From NCBI GenBank assembly GCA_024680365.1, contig JAILCN010000030.1, positions 1-63,560 of the forward strand: DNA of 63,560 bases, read 5' to 3'. Shown piece by piece: positions 43,458 through 52,267 of this stretch (position 1 is the stretch's first letter; the number at the start of each line of letters is the position of its first letter). Below the pieces are notes generated by a model. That model saw only the letters and a program-made list of their open reading frames with translations. It ran no database searches and was not told the DNA's origin. Both the position numbers and the translations under genes were made by a program. The stretch comes from Solobacterium sp. Lineage in GTDB: Bacteria > Bacillota_I > Bacilli_A > Erysipelotrichales > Erysipelotrichaceae.

Positions 43458-46400
43458 ATGACTACTGAAAACAAAAAGGTTTTCGAAGCGATGGACGGTA
43501 ATACCGCTACTGCGCATTCTGCGTATGCATTTACCGAAGTAGCTGGTATCTATCCCATCACGCCATCTTCCCCGATGGCAGAACACATTGATGACTGGGC
43601 AACAGCCGGTCGCAAGAACATTTTTGGCGACAAAGTAAAGGTCGTCGAAATGCAGTCTGAAGGCGGCGCAGCCGGCGCTGTCCACGGAGCTCTGCAGGCA
43701 GGATCTCTGGCAGCTACATTCACAGCTTCTCAGGGTCTTCTGCTGATGATTCCTAATCTTTACAAGCTGAAGGGTGAACTGCTGCCGGGCGTTATTCACG
43801 TAGCAGCAAGATCCCTCGCAACCCACACTCTGAGTATCTTCGGTGACCATCAGGATGTCTATGCATGCCGTCAGACAGGCATGGTCATGATGTGCTCTCA
43901 CTCCGTTCAGGACTGTATGGACCTGGCAGGCGTGGCTCACCTGATCGCAATTGACGGTTCGGTTGCAGTTATGCACTTCTTCGACGGTTTCCGTACATCT
44001 CACGAAATTGACAAGATCGAAGTCATGGACTATGACTTCCTGAAGAGTCTGCTGCCTGTCGACAAGCTGGAAGCATTCAGAAAGAACGCTCTGAACCCGC
44101 ATACAAATCCGATCACACGCGGCGGTTCCCAGAATGACGACATTTATTTCCAGGCTGCTGAAGCTCAGAACGAGCACTTCAGCAAGGTTCCGGAAATTGC
44201 AGCGAAGTACTTCAAGGCTGTCTCCGAACATACAGGACGTGATTATGCACCGTTCGTATATGTCGGCGCACCAGATGCTGAGAGAGTCATCGTAGCGATG
44301 GGTTCTGTCACAGACACAATTACAGAAACCATCAACACACTCACAGCACGCGGCGAAAAAGTCGGTCTGATCAAGGTTTATCTGTATCGTCCGTTCTCCC
44401 AGAAGTATCTGGAAGACGTACTGCCGGCAACAGTCAAGAAGATCGCTGTTCTCGACCGTGCGAAAGAGCAGGGCGCAAGAGAGCCTCTGTTCCTGGATGT
44501 CTGCTATGCACTCCGCAAGCACACAGATCTCACGATCGTCGGCGGCCGTTACGGTCTGTCTTCCAAGGACACCAACCCGTCCCATATCAATGCTGTATTC
44601 GAAGAACTCAAGAAGGACGCACCTGCTGAAGAATTCACGATCGGCATCGATGACGACGTTACACATCTGTCCCTGGCACCGGTTGACATCACTGTTGACG
44701 CGGACTACACAAGCTGCCTGTTCTATGGTCTCGGATCCGACGGAACTGTCGGTGCGAACAAGAGCACAGTCAAGATCATCGGCAACAACACCGATCTGTA
44801 TTCCCAGGCATATTTCGCATATGACTCCAAGAAGGCAGGCGGCGTTACCCGTTCTCACCTGAGATTCGGAAAGAGCCCGATCCACAGCCCTTACTATATT
44901 GACAAGGCAGACTTCATCTCCTGCTCACTGGAATCCTACTGCTTCAAGTTCGACATGGTCAGAAACCTGAAGGAAGGCGGAACATTCCTCCTCAACACAA
45001 CGATCCCGGCAGAAGAGATCGCAGACAGACTCCCGAACAGAATGCTCGCCGGCCTGGCTGAAAAGAACGCGAAGTTCTATATCATCAACGCGACAAAGCT
45101 GGCTCAGGAAACACACATGGGCCGTCATACAAACACGATCCTGCAGAGTGCATTCTTCGCACTGAACGAGCAGATCATGCCGTATGCGAAGTCTGTTGAA
45201 CTGATGAAGGACAGCGCAAGACACACCTACGCACGCAAGGGCGAAGATGTCGTCAACAACAACTGTGCAGCGATCGACAAAGGTCAGAGCGGCCTCGTCA
45301 AGATCGATGTTGATCCGGCATGGAAGGATCTGACATACGATGCAAGCCTGATCGTCAAGACAGGCGACGAATACTTCGACAACAACCTGCAGAGAATCAA
45401 CGCTCTCGAAGGTTATGACATGCCTGTATCCTCCTTCATGAAGTATGGCGTTCTCGACGGATCCATTCCGAACGAAGTCAGCTTCCGTGAAAAGAGAAAT
45501 ATCGCTGCTCAGGTTCCTTCCTGGGATGCTGCGAAGTGCATCGAGTGCGGCCAGTGCGCATTTGCCTGCCCGCATGCAACGATCCGTCCGTTCCTTCTGA
45601 CTCCGGAAGAAGCTGCAAAGGCTGAAGAGATCGCGAAGGAGAACGGTGTTGAATTCACAACAAAGGCTCCGACACCTGTATACAAAGGCGCTAAGGAAGA
45701 CGGTCTGGTTTACCGTATCCAGCTGTCCACGCAGAACTGCGTAGGCTGCGGCGTATGTCTCACAGTATGTCCTGTCAAGGCTCTGTCCGCTGCTGATGTT
45801 GAAACACAGCAGAACCAGGAACCTCTGGCTGACTACCTGTACAAGCACACAGAATACAAGCCTCAGTATGTTGCCAACAAGGACAGCGTCCAGGGTATCT
45901 CCCTGCTGATGCCGTACTTCGAAGTCAGCGGCTGCTGCCCGGGCTGCGGCGAAGCTCCGTATTACAGACTTGCTTCCCAGCTGTTCGGCAAAGACATGCT
46001 GATCGCAAACGCTACAGGCTGCTCCATGATCTACTGCTCCGCTACACCTTCCACACCGTTCGTCATCGATGAAAACGGCGAAGGTCCGGCATGGGCAAAC
46101 TCCCTGTTCGAAGACAACGCTGAGTATGGCTTCGGTATGGCGATCGCACAGTCCACAAAGGCTGCCCGTATCCTGAGAATCATGGAAGACAACCTCGACA
46201 AGGTCGAACCTGAACTCAAGGAAGCATTTGAAGCTTACATCGCTGCAGCTGAAGACCGTGACGCTCAGAGAGCTGTCAAGGACAAGATCGTTGCCGGTGT
46301 CAAGGCATCTGCGAATGAAGCTGTCAAGGAACTCCTCGACATGGAAAGAGACCTGGTCGGCAAGTCTGTCTGGATCGTCGGCGGCGACGGATGGGCATAT

Positions 46401-47012
46401 GATATCGGCTACGGCGGACTCGATCATGTCATGGCTAACAACCTGAATGTCAACGTTCTCGTACTGGATACAGAAGTTTACTCCAATACAGGCGGACAGT
46501 CCTCCAAGTCTTCCCAGGCTGCTTCTATCGCGAAGTTCGCAGCCGGCGGTAAGGCACTGGCTAAGAAGGACCTCGGTCAGATCGTTATGGAATACGGAAC
46601 AGCTTATGTTGCTTCCGTCTCCATGGGCGCTAACCAGATCCAGACGATCAAGGCTCTGAAGGAAGCTGAATCCTACAACGGACCTTCCATCGTCATCGCT
46701 TACTGCCCGTGTGCTGAACAGGGTATTAAGGGTGGTCTCGTTAAGGCACCGAACGTACAGAAGGCAGCTGTTGAGTGCGGTTATGTCACACTGTACCGTT
46801 TCGACCCGAGAAAAGAAAAGCCGCTCACGATCGATTCCAAGGAACCGAAGTGGGAGAACTTCAATGCATTCCTGATGAACGAAGCTCGTTACTTCAACCT
46901 GCCGAAGATCAGAGGTCAGGAAGCTGCTGATGCTGCATTTGCGAAGACTCTCAGCGACGCTCAGAAGCGTTACAAGAAGCTCATCACAAAAGCAAAGCTC
47001 CAGGAAGAATAA
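43458..47012 (+). CDS. nifJ: Pyruvate:ferredoxin (flavodoxin) oxidoreductase
   Basis: This enzyme oxidises pyruvate and CoA to acetyl-CoA and CO2, reducing ferredoxin or flavodoxin; it is the hallmark of anaerobic fermentation. ATG 43458 follows AGGAGG. The single 1184-residue chain contains all domains: the N-terminal pyruvate domain (GIYPITPSSPMAEHIDDW), the gamma-like domain and two 4Fe-4S motifs (CIECGQCAFACPH near residue 694 and CVGCGVCLTVCPV near 761). The thiamine diphosphate domain follows, with GCCPGCGEAPYYRL and ATGCSMIY. Codon use points to high expression. It relies on Fe-S clusters from the Suf system. Confidence 0.97.
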   Translation: MTTENKKVFEAMDGNTATAHSAYAFTEVAGIYPITPSSPMAEHIDDWATAGRKNIFGDKVKVVEMQSEGGAAGAVHGALQAGSLAATFTASQGLLLMIPNLYKLKGELLPGVIHVAARSLATHTLSIFGDHQDVYACRQTGMVMMCSHSVQDCMDLAGVAHLIAIDGSVAVMHFFDGFRTSHEIDKIEVMDYDFLKSLLPVDKLEAFRKNALNPHTNPITRGGSQNDDIYFQAAEAQNEHFSKVPEIAAKYFKAVSEHTGRDYAPFVYVGAPDAERVIVAMGSVTDTITETINTLTARGEKVGLIKVYLYRPFSQKYLEDVLPATVKKIAVLDRAKEQGAREPLFLDVCYALRKHTDLTIVGGRYGLSSKDTNPSHINAVFEELKKDAPAEEFTIGIDDDVTHLSLAPVDITVDADYTSCLFYGLGSDGTVGANKSTVKIIGNNTDLYSQAYFAYDSKKAGGVTRSHLRFGKSPIHSPYYIDKADFISCSLESYCFKFDMVRNLKEGGTFLLNTTIPAEEIADRLPNRMLAGLAEKNAKFYIINATKLAQETHMGRHTNTILQSAFFALNEQIMPYAKSVELMKDSARHTYARKGEDVVNNNCAAIDKGQSGLVKIDVDPAWKDLTYDASLIVKTGDEYFDNNLQRINALEGYDMPVSSFMKYGVLDGSIPNEVSFREKRNIAAQVPSWDAAKCIECGQCAFACPHATIRPFLLTPEEAAKAEEIAKENGVEFTTKAPTPVYKGAKEDGLVYRIQLSTQNCVGCGVCLTVCPVKALSAADVETQQNQEPLADYLYKHTEYKPQYVANKDSVQGISLLMPYFEVSGCCPGCGEAPYYRLASQLFGKDMLIANATGCSMIYCSATPSTPFVIDENGEGPAWANSLFEDNAEYGFGMAIAQSTKAARILRIMEDNLDKVEPELKEAFEAYIAAAEDRDAQRAVKDKIVAGVKASANEAVKELLDMERDLVGKSVWIVGGDGWAYDIGYGGLDHVMANNLNVNVLVLDTEVYSNTGGQSSKSSQAASIAKFAAGGKALAKKDLGQIVMEYGTAYVASVSMGANQIQTIKALKEAESYNGPSIVIAYCPCAEQGIKGGLVKAPNVQKAAVECGYVTLYRFDPRKEKPLTIDSKEPKWENFNAFLMNEARYFNLPKIRGQEAADAAFAKTLSDAQKRYKKLITKAKLQEE

Positions 47013-47031
47013 TTCTCTGAACTGATTCACC

Positions 47032-47069
47032 AAAAGACATGTCTCCTGTGTGGGACATGTCTTTTTTTG
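47032..47069 (+). terminator. Terminator of nifJ
   Basis: AAAAGACATGTC pairs with GACATGTCTTTT, followed by further T residues. Confidence 0.9.
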
Positions 47070-47097
47070 GTAATATAGAATGCAGAGGAAAAACAGT

Positions 47098-48072
47098 ATG
47101 AGAGAGAAACTGAATCTGTATACCCATGACGGCATTTTTCATGCCGATGATGTATTCGCCTGCGCGATGCTGTCGCTGACGGCGGAAGAGATCAATGTCG
47201 TAAGAGGCAGCGATACAGAGATCCCGGAAGAGGGAGACTGGATCGTATTTGATATCGGCGGCGGTGAACTGGATCACCACACCCCGGAAAATAAAGAAAA
47301 CAACGGAACACATCCCGGTACAGAGATCCCTTATGCCGCCTGCGGACTTGTCTGGAAAAAATACCATGAAGAAATACTGGAAGCCATGGACTGTCCGAAA
47401 CGGTACATGGACAGCGTGTATCAGAAGCTGGAGACATCGCTGGTGCTAGGCATAGACGCGGAAGACAATGCGTTTAATCCCACGGCGAAGGCAATGGAAG
47501 CATTTGTCAATGTGTCAGATGATCTGAAGAAGAATGCTCTCAATGCATCCAGAACAAGCTTTACGGTATCCCAGGTGATCAAGGATTTCAATCCGACCTG
47601 GAATTCCGGCATCGATTCCTATGACGCGTTCATGGACGCAGTCAGTTTCGCGAAGGATATCCTGATCAACCGGATCGACAGTCTGATCTCATCGCTGGAC
47701 GGCCGTGATTACGTTCTGCGCTGCATTGACTACAGCGCTGACCACATTATGATCATGGATGAATTCGCGCCGTGGGAGGGTGTTCTGTATTCTCAGTACC
47801 GAAATCCCAAGGCGAATGATATCTGGTATGTTGTTTCACCGGCGTTAAGAGGCGGCTGGAACGTGCAGTGCGCGCTTTCCGACAGCAATGACCGGACATC
47901 CTACCGCCATCCGCTGCCTGCAGAATGGTACGGCCTGCGCTATGAAGACCTGCAGAAAGCAAGCGGAATTGCGACGGCGGTATTCTGCCATGCTTCCGGC
48001 TTTCTGGCTGGATGCGAGACGGAAAGCGACGCGATCGGGATGGCGGAGAAAGCTGCCCGCATGAAGCAGTGA
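47098..48072 (+). CDS. MYG1/UPF0160 family DHH-like exonuclease
   Basis: This 324-residue protein matches MYG1 (GAMM1): THDGIFHADDVFACAML at the N-terminus, FDIGGGELDHHTPE (about residues 52-65) and GIDAEDNAFNP. Late family text includes WYVVSPALRGGWNVQCA. Eukaryotic MYG1 is a 3'-5' RNA exonuclease in nucleolus and mitochondria; the bacterial role is not established. ATG 47098 follows AGAGGAAA; the track start at 47080 has no ribosome binding site. Confidence 0.88.
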   Translation: MREKLNLYTHDGIFHADDVFACAMLSLTAEEINVVRGSDTEIPEEGDWIVFDIGGGELDHHTPENKENNGTHPGTEIPYAACGLVWKKYHEEILEAMDCPKRYMDSVYQKLETSLVLGIDAEDNAFNPTAKAMEAFVNVSDDLKKNALNASRTSFTVSQVIKDFNPTWNSGIDSYDAFMDAVSFAKDILINRIDSLISSLDGRDYVLRCIDYSADHIMIMDEFAPWEGVLYSQYRNPKANDIWYVVSPALRGGWNVQCALSDSNDRTSYRHPLPAEWYGLRYEDLQKASGIATAVFCHASGFLAGCETESDAIGMAEKAARMKQ

Positions 48073-48100
48073 ATCCCTCAGAGTCACACTCGGGAAGGTA

Positions 48101-48109
48101 TGGTATAAT
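48101..48109 (+). promoter_or_regulatory. Extended -10 promoter of glycosyltransferase gene
   Basis: TGGTATAAT lies 25 bases before the start codon at 48134. Confidence 0.65.
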
Positions 48110-48133
48110 CGTTAAAATGAAAAGGAGATCCGT

Positions 48134-49132
48134 ATGAAAGTTCTGCTGTATTTTGAAGGAGAAGATATGATTTCAAAGTCCGGGATCGGCCGGGCAATGA
48201 ATCATCAGATGCGCGCGCTGGAATCAGCCGGTGTCGAATATACAACGGATCCGTGGGACAGTGATTACGATATTCTGCATATCAACACATGGGGCGTCAA
48301 CAGCGAGGCGATCGTCCGCAACGCCCGCAGAAACAATAAGAAAGTTATCTATCATGCTCATTCGACAGAAGAAGATTTCCGCAACAGCTTTCTGTTTTCC
48401 AACGCCCTGGCACCGCTTGTCAGAAAGAGGCTGATCAGTCTCTACAGTTCCGCTGACGCGCTGATCACGCCGACGGAGTACGCAAAAGGTATTCTGGAGG
48501 GATACGGGATCCAGCTTCCGATCCATGTCGTTTCCAACGGCATCGATCTTTCCCGCTATGTCCGGGATGAAGAAAAAGTAACTGCCTACCGCAAATATTT
48601 CAGCCTGGATGAAAATGCAAAGGTCGTTCTCGGCGTAGGTCTGCTGTTCCAGCGGAAAGGTCTGCCTGATTTTGTTGAAGTTGCGTCCATGCTGCCGGAA
48701 TACCAGTTCATCTGGTTCGGCGATATTTCAAAGATGATCATTCCCCGCGAGATCTCAGAGATCGTGGAAAACCATCCGGCCAATGTTCTCTTCCCCGGCT
48801 ACGTCAAAGGACCGATCATTGAAGGAGCGTATTCTGACGCTTCCTGCTTCTTCTTTCCTTCGTATGAAGAGACGGAAGGGATCGTTGTTCTGGAAGCCCT
48901 GGCAGCCCGTCAGCACGTGGTCGTACGCGATATCGGCGTCTTCGATCCGTGGCTGAAAGACGGCGTCAGCTGCTATAAGGGACATAACAATGAAGAGTTT
49001 GCCCGGCTGATCAGAGGAACAGTGGAAGGCACGCTTCCGGATACGACGGAAGAAGGATGGAAGGTCGCGTCGAAGCGGTCGATCGAAGGCGTCGGCAGAC
49101 AGCTGCGCGCCGTGTATGAATCTGTGCTGTAA
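48134..49132 (+). CDS. GT4 glycosyltransferase, probable diglycosyl-diacylglycerol synthase (CpoA-like)
   Basis: This cytosolic or membrane-attached retaining glycosyltransferase has a GT-B fold. The N-terminal domain opens with MKVLLYFEGEDMISKSGIGRAMNHQM, close to the text of pneumococcal CpoA-type enzymes as I recall. The donor domain has VVSNGIDLSRY, GVGLLFQRKGLPDFVEVA and the E-x7-E element in FFPSYEETEGIVVLEALA. Length is 332 residues. In streptococci the CpoA gene is beside a glucosyl-diacylglycerol synthase, as here. Adding the second sugar of a membrane glycolipid is therefore likely. The exact sugar is not determinable. Confidence 0.82.
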   Translation: MKVLLYFEGEDMISKSGIGRAMNHQMRALESAGVEYTTDPWDSDYDILHINTWGVNSEAIVRNARRNNKKVIYHAHSTEEDFRNSFLFSNALAPLVRKRLISLYSSADALITPTEYAKGILEGYGIQLPIHVVSNGIDLSRYVRDEEKVTAYRKYFSLDENAKVVLGVGLLFQRKGLPDFVEVASMLPEYQFIWFGDISKMIIPREISEIVENHPANVLFPGYVKGPIIEGAYSDASCFFFPSYEETEGIVVLEALAARQHVVVRDIGVFDPWLKDGVSCYKGHNNEEFARLIRGTVEGTLPDTTEEGWKVASKRSIEGVGRQLRAVYESVL

Positions 49133-49140
49133 TCCCTGCA

Positions 49141-49170
49141 TTGTTCTTTTCAGCATAAAGAAGGTATAAT
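49141..49170 (+). promoter_or_regulatory. Promoter placed at a near-leaderless start
   Basis: TTGTTC (49141-49146), 18 bases and TATAAT (49165-49170) put transcription start near 49177, only about two bases before the ATG at 49179. Confidence 0.6.
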
Positions 49171-49178
49171 ATCTGTGT

Positions 49179-50279
49179 ATGTGGAATAAGATCAAACAAC
49201 TGTTCAAAAACACACTGTTTAATATTTTCCTGATCCTTTCCCTTGCAGGTATTGTTCTGTACCTTACTCTGAAAGACGACGGGGACAGGGTTTTTGCGAT
49301 CCTCAGACATGCTTCTGTTCCCGGCATCATATTCCTGATCGTTCTGATGGTGATCGAACGGGCTATGCTGGGCTGGGGCCTGATGACGGAATGCCGGCAG
49401 TCGCATCCTCACTACACCTGGTGGCAGGGATTCGTGAATGCGTATGTTGCCGGTCTTTTCTGCAACATCACGCCCGGTGCGTCCGGCGGCCAGGTCGGAC
49501 AGGGATATATCTTCCGCAAGCAGGGAATCCCTGTTTCCCATTCGGTAGGGATCCTCTGGCTTGATTTTATTGTTTATCAGTCCGTCATGACGCTCTTTGT
49601 TCTGGCGCTGCTGATCCTGCGGTTCAATTATTACTATACGAATTATTCGCAGTTTTTCCTGATTGTCATATTCGGATTCCTGATCAGCTCCGGCATTATC
49701 TTTTTTCTGTGGCTGCTGGCTTCCTCACCGCGTTTCTACACGTGGCTGACAACGACCGGCATCAACATCGGCGCAAAGCTGCACCTGATCAGAAACAAAG
49801 AGGCTACGCTGGCAAATCTGAATCACTCGCTGCAGGCGTTCTCCAAGGAAATCGTCGTACTGAAGACGCACAGGAAAATGATCGTCTCTCTTGCGGTTGA
49901 AGATCTTCTCCGTCTGACGCTGTATTACAGCATTCCGTACTGGTGTGCCAGAGCACTGAATATTCCGGTCACGCCGGACAGAATGCTGGACATTATCGCG
50001 CTGAGCTCCTTCGTATCGATGGTCAACGCATTCCTGCCGATGCCGGGCAGCAGCGGCGGTACGGAAGCAACGTTCGTTCTGATGTTCTCAACGCTTTTTG
50101 ATAAGGTCGACGCGGCGTCGATCATGATCCTCTGGCGGTTTGTGACATTCTACCAGACACTGATCATCGGCGGCTTCATGTTCCTGTATGCAAGGACAAG
50201 AAAAGATATTCCGATCCGGGCTGAGGAGAATCTGCCCCGTACCTACGCTCCGGATGTACTGAAAGAAGGTATAAAATGA
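49179..50279 (+). CDS. YbhN/LPG-synthase-TM family membrane protein
   Basis: This 366-residue integral membrane protein has about eight hydrophobic helices and the UPF0104/LPG_synthase_TM signatures ITPGASGGQVGQGY (about residues 104-117) and LPMPGSSGGTEATFV (about 286-300). The soluble lysyltransferase domain of MprF is absent, so this is a stand-alone membrane half. Such proteins are thought to move lipids across the bilayer. Between two glycolipid-type glycosyltransferases, a flippase for the glycolipid is plausible. It overlaps the next gene by four bases (ATGA). The ribosome binding site is weak or poorly spaced. Confidence 0.85.
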   Translation: MWNKIKQLFKNTLFNIFLILSLAGIVLYLTLKDDGDRVFAILRHASVPGIIFLIVLMVIERAMLGWGLMTECRQSHPHYTWWQGFVNAYVAGLFCNITPGASGGQVGQGYIFRKQGIPVSHSVGILWLDFIVYQSVMTLFVLALLILRFNYYYTNYSQFFLIVIFGFLISSGIIFFLWLLASSPRFYTWLTTTGINIGAKLHLIRNKEATLANLNHSLQAFSKEIVVLKTHRKMIVSLAVEDLLRLTLYYSIPYWCARALNIPVTPDRMLDIIALSSFVSMVNAFLPMPGSSGGTEATFVLMFSTLFDKVDAASIMILWRFVTFYQTLIIGGFMFLYARTRKDIPIRAEENLPRTYAPDVLKEGIK

Positions 50280-52267
50280 AGATAGGATTATTCTCTGATA
50301 CATTTCCGCCTGAGATCAACGGCGTTGCGACCAGCACCCGGATCCTGCGCGATGCACTGCTGAAACACGGCCACGAAGTGTATGTGATCACGACATATAA
50401 CGGTGACGGCAGTGAAAAATGGGATGATGACGGCATGATACTTCGGCTTCCGGGGATGGAACTGAAGTTTTTATACGGTTATGTCATGACATCGCCGTTT
50501 CATGCACACGCGATCGATGAGATCCGCAAGCTTGAACTGGATCTGATCCACGTGCAGACCGAATTCGGCGTCGGCATTTTTGCGCGCCTTGTCGCGAGAC
50601 AGCTCAAGATCCCTCTTGTCAGTACCTATCACACGACATATGAAGACTATACGCATTATGTGAATTTCATTCATTCGAAGACCATCGATGCGCTTGCGAA
50701 GAAAGGTGTCGCAAAGCTTTCAAAGATGTACGGCGACAGCTCCATGCAGGTCATCGCGCCGAGTGAAAAGACAAAGAAGATGCTGGAAGGCTATCATATC
50801 CGCCGTGAGATCGACGTCATTCCGACCGGCCTTGAACTGGACCGCTTTGATCCGGAAGGATTTACAGAAGAAAACAGAAAAGAAGTGCTTTCTTCCTTTG
50901 GCATCAGCCCCGACAGCCGGGTGATCGTTTATGTCGGCCGTCTGGCGCAGGAAAAAGCGCTGGATATCGTTGTGAACGGCTTTGCGGACGCGATCCGTCA
51001 GGGTGCGGATGTGCATCTGCTGATCGTCGGCGGCGGTCCGGATGAGGAGCGTCTGAAAAAGATGACTGAGAAGATGCAGATGGCGGACAGGATCCATGTC
51101 GCAGGTCCGCGGGACGCTTCTCTGGTACCTTCGATCTACAAATCCTGCGACGCGTTTGTTTCCGCAAGTCTTTCGGAAACACAGGGCATGACCTTTATTG
51201 AAGCGCTGGCCAGCGGTCTGCCGCTGTTTGCCCGCAGAGACGACGTGCTGAACGATCTGCTGATCCCGGAGAAGACGGGATGGTTCTTTGAAGACGAGGC
51301 GGATCTTGCCGTGAAAGTAAAAGAATTCCTGGCAATCCCGAAAGAAGATGTCAAGGCGATGGTTCATGACTGCATGGAAGCAGTGAAAAAATACAGCAGC
51401 GAAACGTTCTGTGAGAGTGTTCTGAAGGTATACGACCGGGCGATCGAACAGTACCGGCATCAGTTCTCGATCACTGATGTACGGGTCAGAGACAGCGTCG
51501 TACAGGTCTATCTGATCTCCAACAAAAAAGAAGAACTGCGGCTGAAGATCTCGATGGATGACTACAGCAATTACGGACTGCGGCAGGGCGGCGTGATCAC
51601 GCAGAATTCCGTCAGGGAGCTGCAGGAAAAGGAAAAAGCTGTTTCCGCATACCAGGGCTGCATCCGCCGCATCACATACAAGGACCGCACGCGCAGGCAG
51701 ATCTATGACTGGCTGACTAAGAAGACGGAATGCAACATTGAAACGATCAACGATATCGTCAGTCAGCTGGAAGAAAAGGGATACATTGACGACAGACGGT
51801 ACTGCCGGGAAAAGATCTCATCCATGAAAGCTGCTCTCAAGGGCGGTGACAGGATCATCCGCGAGCTTGTCAGAGACGGTATTCCGATGGATCTGGCAGC
51901 TGAGATGCTCGCCGAAGAGCCGGATGATGAAAACACGGAGAACGCTGTGCGTCTGGCGGAAAAGACGATCGCCTCTCATAAGGGAATCTCTTCCCGCAAG
52001 ATGAATGCCGTGATCCGGAAAAAGCTGATCGAGAACGGATATTCATCCGAAACAGCCGATGAAGTGTTTGAACAGATCGATCTCAGTGATGTCAGGCTCA
52101 GAGAAGCTGACAGTCTGCAGAAGTGCGCGTCAAAGGCAAAGAAAAGATACGAAAGAAAGTACACAGGAACAGAGCTGCGCAATCATGTGTTCAGGTACTG
52201 CGCCGCCCAGGGCTTTGAAGTAGAGAAGATCTATGCTGTACTGGATGGAATGGAGTGGAAAGAATGA
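50276..52267 (+). CDS. Fusion of GT4 glucosyl-diacylglycerol synthase-like domain with RecX
   Basis: Residues 1 to about 397 form a complete GT4 enzyme: MKIGLFSDTFPPEINGVATSTRIL, HVQTEFGVGIFARLVAR, VIPTGLELDRF, VYVGRLAQEKALD and SLSETQGMTFIEALASGLP. This matches 1,2-diacylglycerol 3-glucosyltransferases. From about residue 398 to 663 the chain reads as a whole RecX: an N-terminal strand region (SITDVRVRDSVVQVYLISNKK), then three-helix repeats such as RTRRQIYDWLTKKTECN, IVSQLEEKGYIDDRRYCREK and AVIRKKLIENGYSSETADEVF. RecX inhibits RecA filaments. The frame is open throughout, with no stop or start-like break. Both halves appear intact. Translation is coupled to the genes on both sides. Confidence 0.9.
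   Translation: MKIGLFSDTFPPEINGVATSTRILRDALLKHGHEVYVITTYNGDGSEKWDDDGMILRLPGMELKFLYGYVMTSPFHAHAIDEIRKLELDLIHVQTEFGVGIFARLVARQLKIPLVSTYHTTYEDYTHYVNFIHSKTIDALAKKGVAKLSKMYGDSSMQVIAPSEKTKKMLEGYHIRREIDVIPTGLELDRFDPEGFTEENRKEVLSSFGISPDSRVIVYVGRLAQEKALDIVVNGFADAIRQGADVHLLIVGGGPDEERLKKMTEKMQMADRIHVAGPRDASLVPSIYKSCDAFVSASLSETQGMTFIEALASGLPLFARRDDVLNDLLIPEKTGWFFEDEADLAVKVKEFLAIPKEDVKAMVHDCMEAVKKYSSETFCESVLKVYDRAIEQYRHQFSITDVRVRDSVVQVYLISNKKEELRLKISMDDYSNYGLRQGGVITQNSVRELQEKEKAVSAYQGCIRRITYKDRTRRQIYDWLTKKTECNIETINDIVSQLEEKGYIDDRRYCREKISSMKAALKGGDRIIRELVRDGIPMDLAAEMLAEEPDDENTENAVRLAEKTIASHKGISSRKMNAVIRKKLIENGYSSETADEVFEQIDLSDVRLREADSLQKCASKAKKRYERKYTGTELRNHVFRYCAAQGFEVEKIYAVLDGMEWKE

Noticed and set aside
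44925-47135. 736-residue minus-strand ORF opposite nifJ
   Set aside because: It is antisense to a fully recognisable PFOR, is cysteine- and arginine-rich without any domain, and arises from the codon bias of the sense gene.
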